From Bacillota bacterium (lineage in GTDB: Bacteria; Bacillota; Clostridia; Christensenellales; Aristaeellaceae): a DNA stretch of 15,549 bases. The stretch's first letter is position 1, and each line of letters opens with the position of its first letter. The stretch lies in the NCBI GenBank assembly GCA_023460055.1, contig JAEWRJ010000036.1:1-15549 (forward strand), given 5' to 3'. Position numbers and translations under genes: made by a program. This document shows, piece by piece, positions 14,467-15,549 of the stretch. Below the pieces are notes generated by a model, which was not told the DNA's origin, made no database searches, and saw only the letters and a program-made list of their open reading frames with translations.

Positions 14467-15199
14467 AAGATGATGCCTGACCTTCCTGATAATAGCTGTC
14501 AAAAGCGGCGTTGACCAGGGCGGCTTGCGCCCTTGATACGGGCAAAAGCTGACCGGATGAAAGCAGCAGATCACCCTTCCTTACACTGCGCACATGGATG
14601 ATGTTTGCAATGTAGCTTCGATGACAGAGCACGAACAGTTCCCCCGGCAATTTTTGAATCAGATCGGTAAAGCGGGAACGGATCATTTGAGGCTCTTTCG
14701 CGTCCCGCTTCCATATGAAGGTATAATGTGATTGGGCTTCAAGAAATAATATGTCCTCATACCGAAGGGCAAACCTGCCGCCTGTTTCGCGGATGATAAA
14801 AAACTCATTATGCGCCAGGGTAAACTGCTTATAAGCCACATCCAGGCAGAGCGCGATGTCCTCATAGCCTACCGGCTTGCTGAGGTATCGGAAGGCGCGC
14901 ACGGCATACCCCTCCATAGCGTATGCCTCGGCATTGGTGACAAACACGATGGCCAGCGATTCGTCCAGTTGGCGTATTTGTTTGGCGGCCTGCATGCCAT
15001 CCATTTCGTTTTGAAAAAGAATATCCAAAAAGAGAATATCAGCCTTCAATCCCTTGTTACACTCATTCAACAGATCTTCCGAAGAAGAGAACATGAGTGT
15101 TTTGATGCTCAGGTATCCGCAGGTACTGATCCATCGGTCGATCATGCCCTGTATGCGTTCACGGCACTGAGGTTCATCCTCACAAACGAGAATCAGCAT
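14450..15199 (-). CDS. agrA: LytTR-family response regulator, AgrA-like
   Basis: The 249-residue protein has a receiver domain (1-125) with the acidic pocket E7/D8, phospho-acceptor Asp59 in ILFLDILF, Thr88 in FVTNAEA and Lys108 in RYLSKPV. A LytTR DNA-binding domain follows (about 140-240), with RYEDILFLEAQSHYTFIW and FVLCHRSYIANIIHVRSVR, both typical of AgrA/LytR-type beta-strand DNA binding. Family members bind paired sites upstream of a weak -35 box. It is the first gene of the operon. GGGGGG lies 7 bases before the ATG, and the promoter block at 15225-15313 is directly upstream, so self-activation is likely. Order A-C-B-D differs from staphylococcal B-D-C-A. Confidence 0.93.
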   Translation of the reverse strand: MLILVCEDEPQCRERIQGMIDRWISTCGYLSIKTLMFSSSEDLLNECNKGLKADILFLDILFQNEMDGMQAAKQIRQLDESLAIVFVTNAEAYAMEGYAVRAFRYLSKPVGYEDIALCLDVAYKQFTLAHNEFFIIRETGGRFALRYEDILFLEAQSHYTFIWKRDAKEPQMIRSRFTDLIQKLPGELFVLCHRSYIANIIHVRSVRKGDLLLSSGQLLPVSRAQAALVNAAFDSYYQEGQASSYVDSV

Positions 15200-15224
15200 T
15201 TGATTCCCCCCTTTCGCAGGCCAT

Positions 15225-15313
15225 CATAATACGAAGATAACATATCCGGCATATTATGCAATAAGCCCGGGCCGGTTGAATTGTAACAATTCAAATGAAA
15301 TATCCAATTGTCA
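15225..15313 (-). promoter_or_regulatory. Agr-type promoter block, copy B, with palindromic operator
   Basis: On the minus strand TGACAATTG is followed by a perfect 15-base odd palindrome GAATTGTAACAATTC (15278-15292), a 16-base gap, TTGCAT (15256-15261), 16 bases and TATCTT (15234-15239) with a TG extended -10. ACAATT hexamers repeat 27 bases apart. The same elements in the same order and spacing recur in copy A (7795-7882). The promoter reads into the response regulator. Binding by that regulator is inferred; classical LytTR sites are direct repeats, so another binder cannot be excluded. Confidence 0.65.
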
Positions 15314-15336
15314 GGGACAGGCCCATCAGGTATACT
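15308..15336 (+). promoter_or_regulatory. mnmE promoter
   Basis: TTGTCA (15308-15313) is separated by exactly 17 bases from TATACT (15331-15336), 21 bases before the mnmE ATG. Its -35 overlaps the outer end of the Agr-type block, so binding there could also affect mnmE. Confidence 0.75.
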
Positions 15337-15357
15337 CAAGCGGTAACGGAGGGATGT

Positions 15358-15549
15358 ATGGACAACACCACCATCGCGGCAGTCGCGACCCCGAAGGGTA
15401 TGGGCGGCATCGCGATCATCAGGATCAGCGGCCCCCAGGCGGAAGAACTGCTTCGCGCGATCTTTACCCCGCAGTCGAAATCACAGGTATTTCAAAGCCA
15501 TCTGATGATGTACGGCCGCGCGGGGTATGAAGGCCGCGTGATCGATGAG
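15358..15549 (+). CDS. mnmE: tRNA modification GTPase MnmE (TrmE/ThdF), N-terminal part
   Basis: The 64 visible residues begin MDNTTIAAVATPKGMGGIAI and IRISGPQAEELLRAIF. This is the unmistakable TrmE N-terminal domain (consensus D-T-I-A-A-x-A-T-P-x-G-x-G-G-I-x-I-I-R-I-S-G), which binds the formyl-tetrahydrofolate-type cofactor and dimerises. The GTPase domain lies beyond the window. With MnmG the full protein modifies the wobble uridine of several tRNAs. GGAGG lies about 6 bases before the ATG at 15358; an ATG at 15354 is out of frame. It is transcribed divergently from the Agr-type operon and has its own consensus promoter. It is open to the right edge with no sign of damage. Confidence 0.96.
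   Translation, partial: MDNTTIAAVATPKGMGGIAIIRISGPQAEELLRAIFTPQSKSQVFQSHLMMYGRAGYEGRVIDE

Noticed and set aside
14467..14574. N-terminal extension of the sensor kinase by 36 residues
   Set aside because: It lies wholly within the regulator coding region, is not membrane-like, and the ATG at 14466 gives the normal AgrC-type start.

Overview
The window looks like part of a Firmicutes (probably class Clostridia) chromosome of moderate-to-high GC. This rests on the gene content: a DnaD-domain replication protein, a SigB/SigF-type sigma factor with an RsbW-like partner, a 1162-residue DnaE, a complete Agr-type peptide quorum-sensing locus, AGGAGG-type ribosome binding sites and TTGAAA/TATAAT-type promoters. 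All genes except the one at the right edge (mnmE) read on the minus strand. No rRNA, tRNA, CRISPR array or transposase was recognised.

Region 1 (1-6462, transcribed right to left) is a compact housekeeping operon: dnaE, an RsbW-like anti-sigma factor, a SigB/F-type sigma factor, a TVP38/DedA-like membrane protein and a DnaD-domain protein cut by the left edge. Junctions are 4- and 8-base overlaps or gaps of 3 and 25 bases. A consensus promoter (TTGAAA, 17 bases, TATAAT) lies directly in front of dnaE.

Region 2 (6466-8050) is an inserted-looking cassette. It holds a secreted two-module protein gene and a short secreted protein that looks like a cut-off beta-propeller. About 165 bases of the dnaE 5' end (promoter, RBS and first 36 codons) occur twice as direct repeats: once in the real dnaE and once as a decayed copy at 7885-8050. 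The cassette lies exactly between them. Its promoter block (7795-7882) is a near copy of the promoter block of the Agr-type operon (15225-15313).

Region 3 (8083-12025) is an operon with overlapping stops and starts. It encodes a small secreted protein (apparently interrupted by an in-frame TAA), a 364-residue secreted protein, two ABC-2-type permeases and one ABC ATPase. A tetranucleotide microsatellite sits over the ATPase stop codon.

Region 4 (12323-15199) is an Agr-like system in the order LytTR response regulator, GHKL sensor kinase, AgrB-like protease/exporter, and a 43-residue AgrD-like autoinducer precursor found by reading the sequence after agrB. The precursor has the AgrD tail pattern (E-x2-V-P-x2-L) but no cysteine near the expected ring. 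A serine (Ser24) is the likely ring residue, suggesting a lactone rather than a thiolactone peptide. Region 5 is the start of mnmE on the plus strand, divergent from the Agr operon; its -35 box overlaps the end of the Agr promoter block.

Working model (inference): the peptide made by AgrD/AgrB is sensed by the kinase and activates the LytTR regulator. The regulator acts on the promoter block shared by its own operon and the cassette beside dnaE. The secreted-protein/ABC operon may be a further target or an output module.
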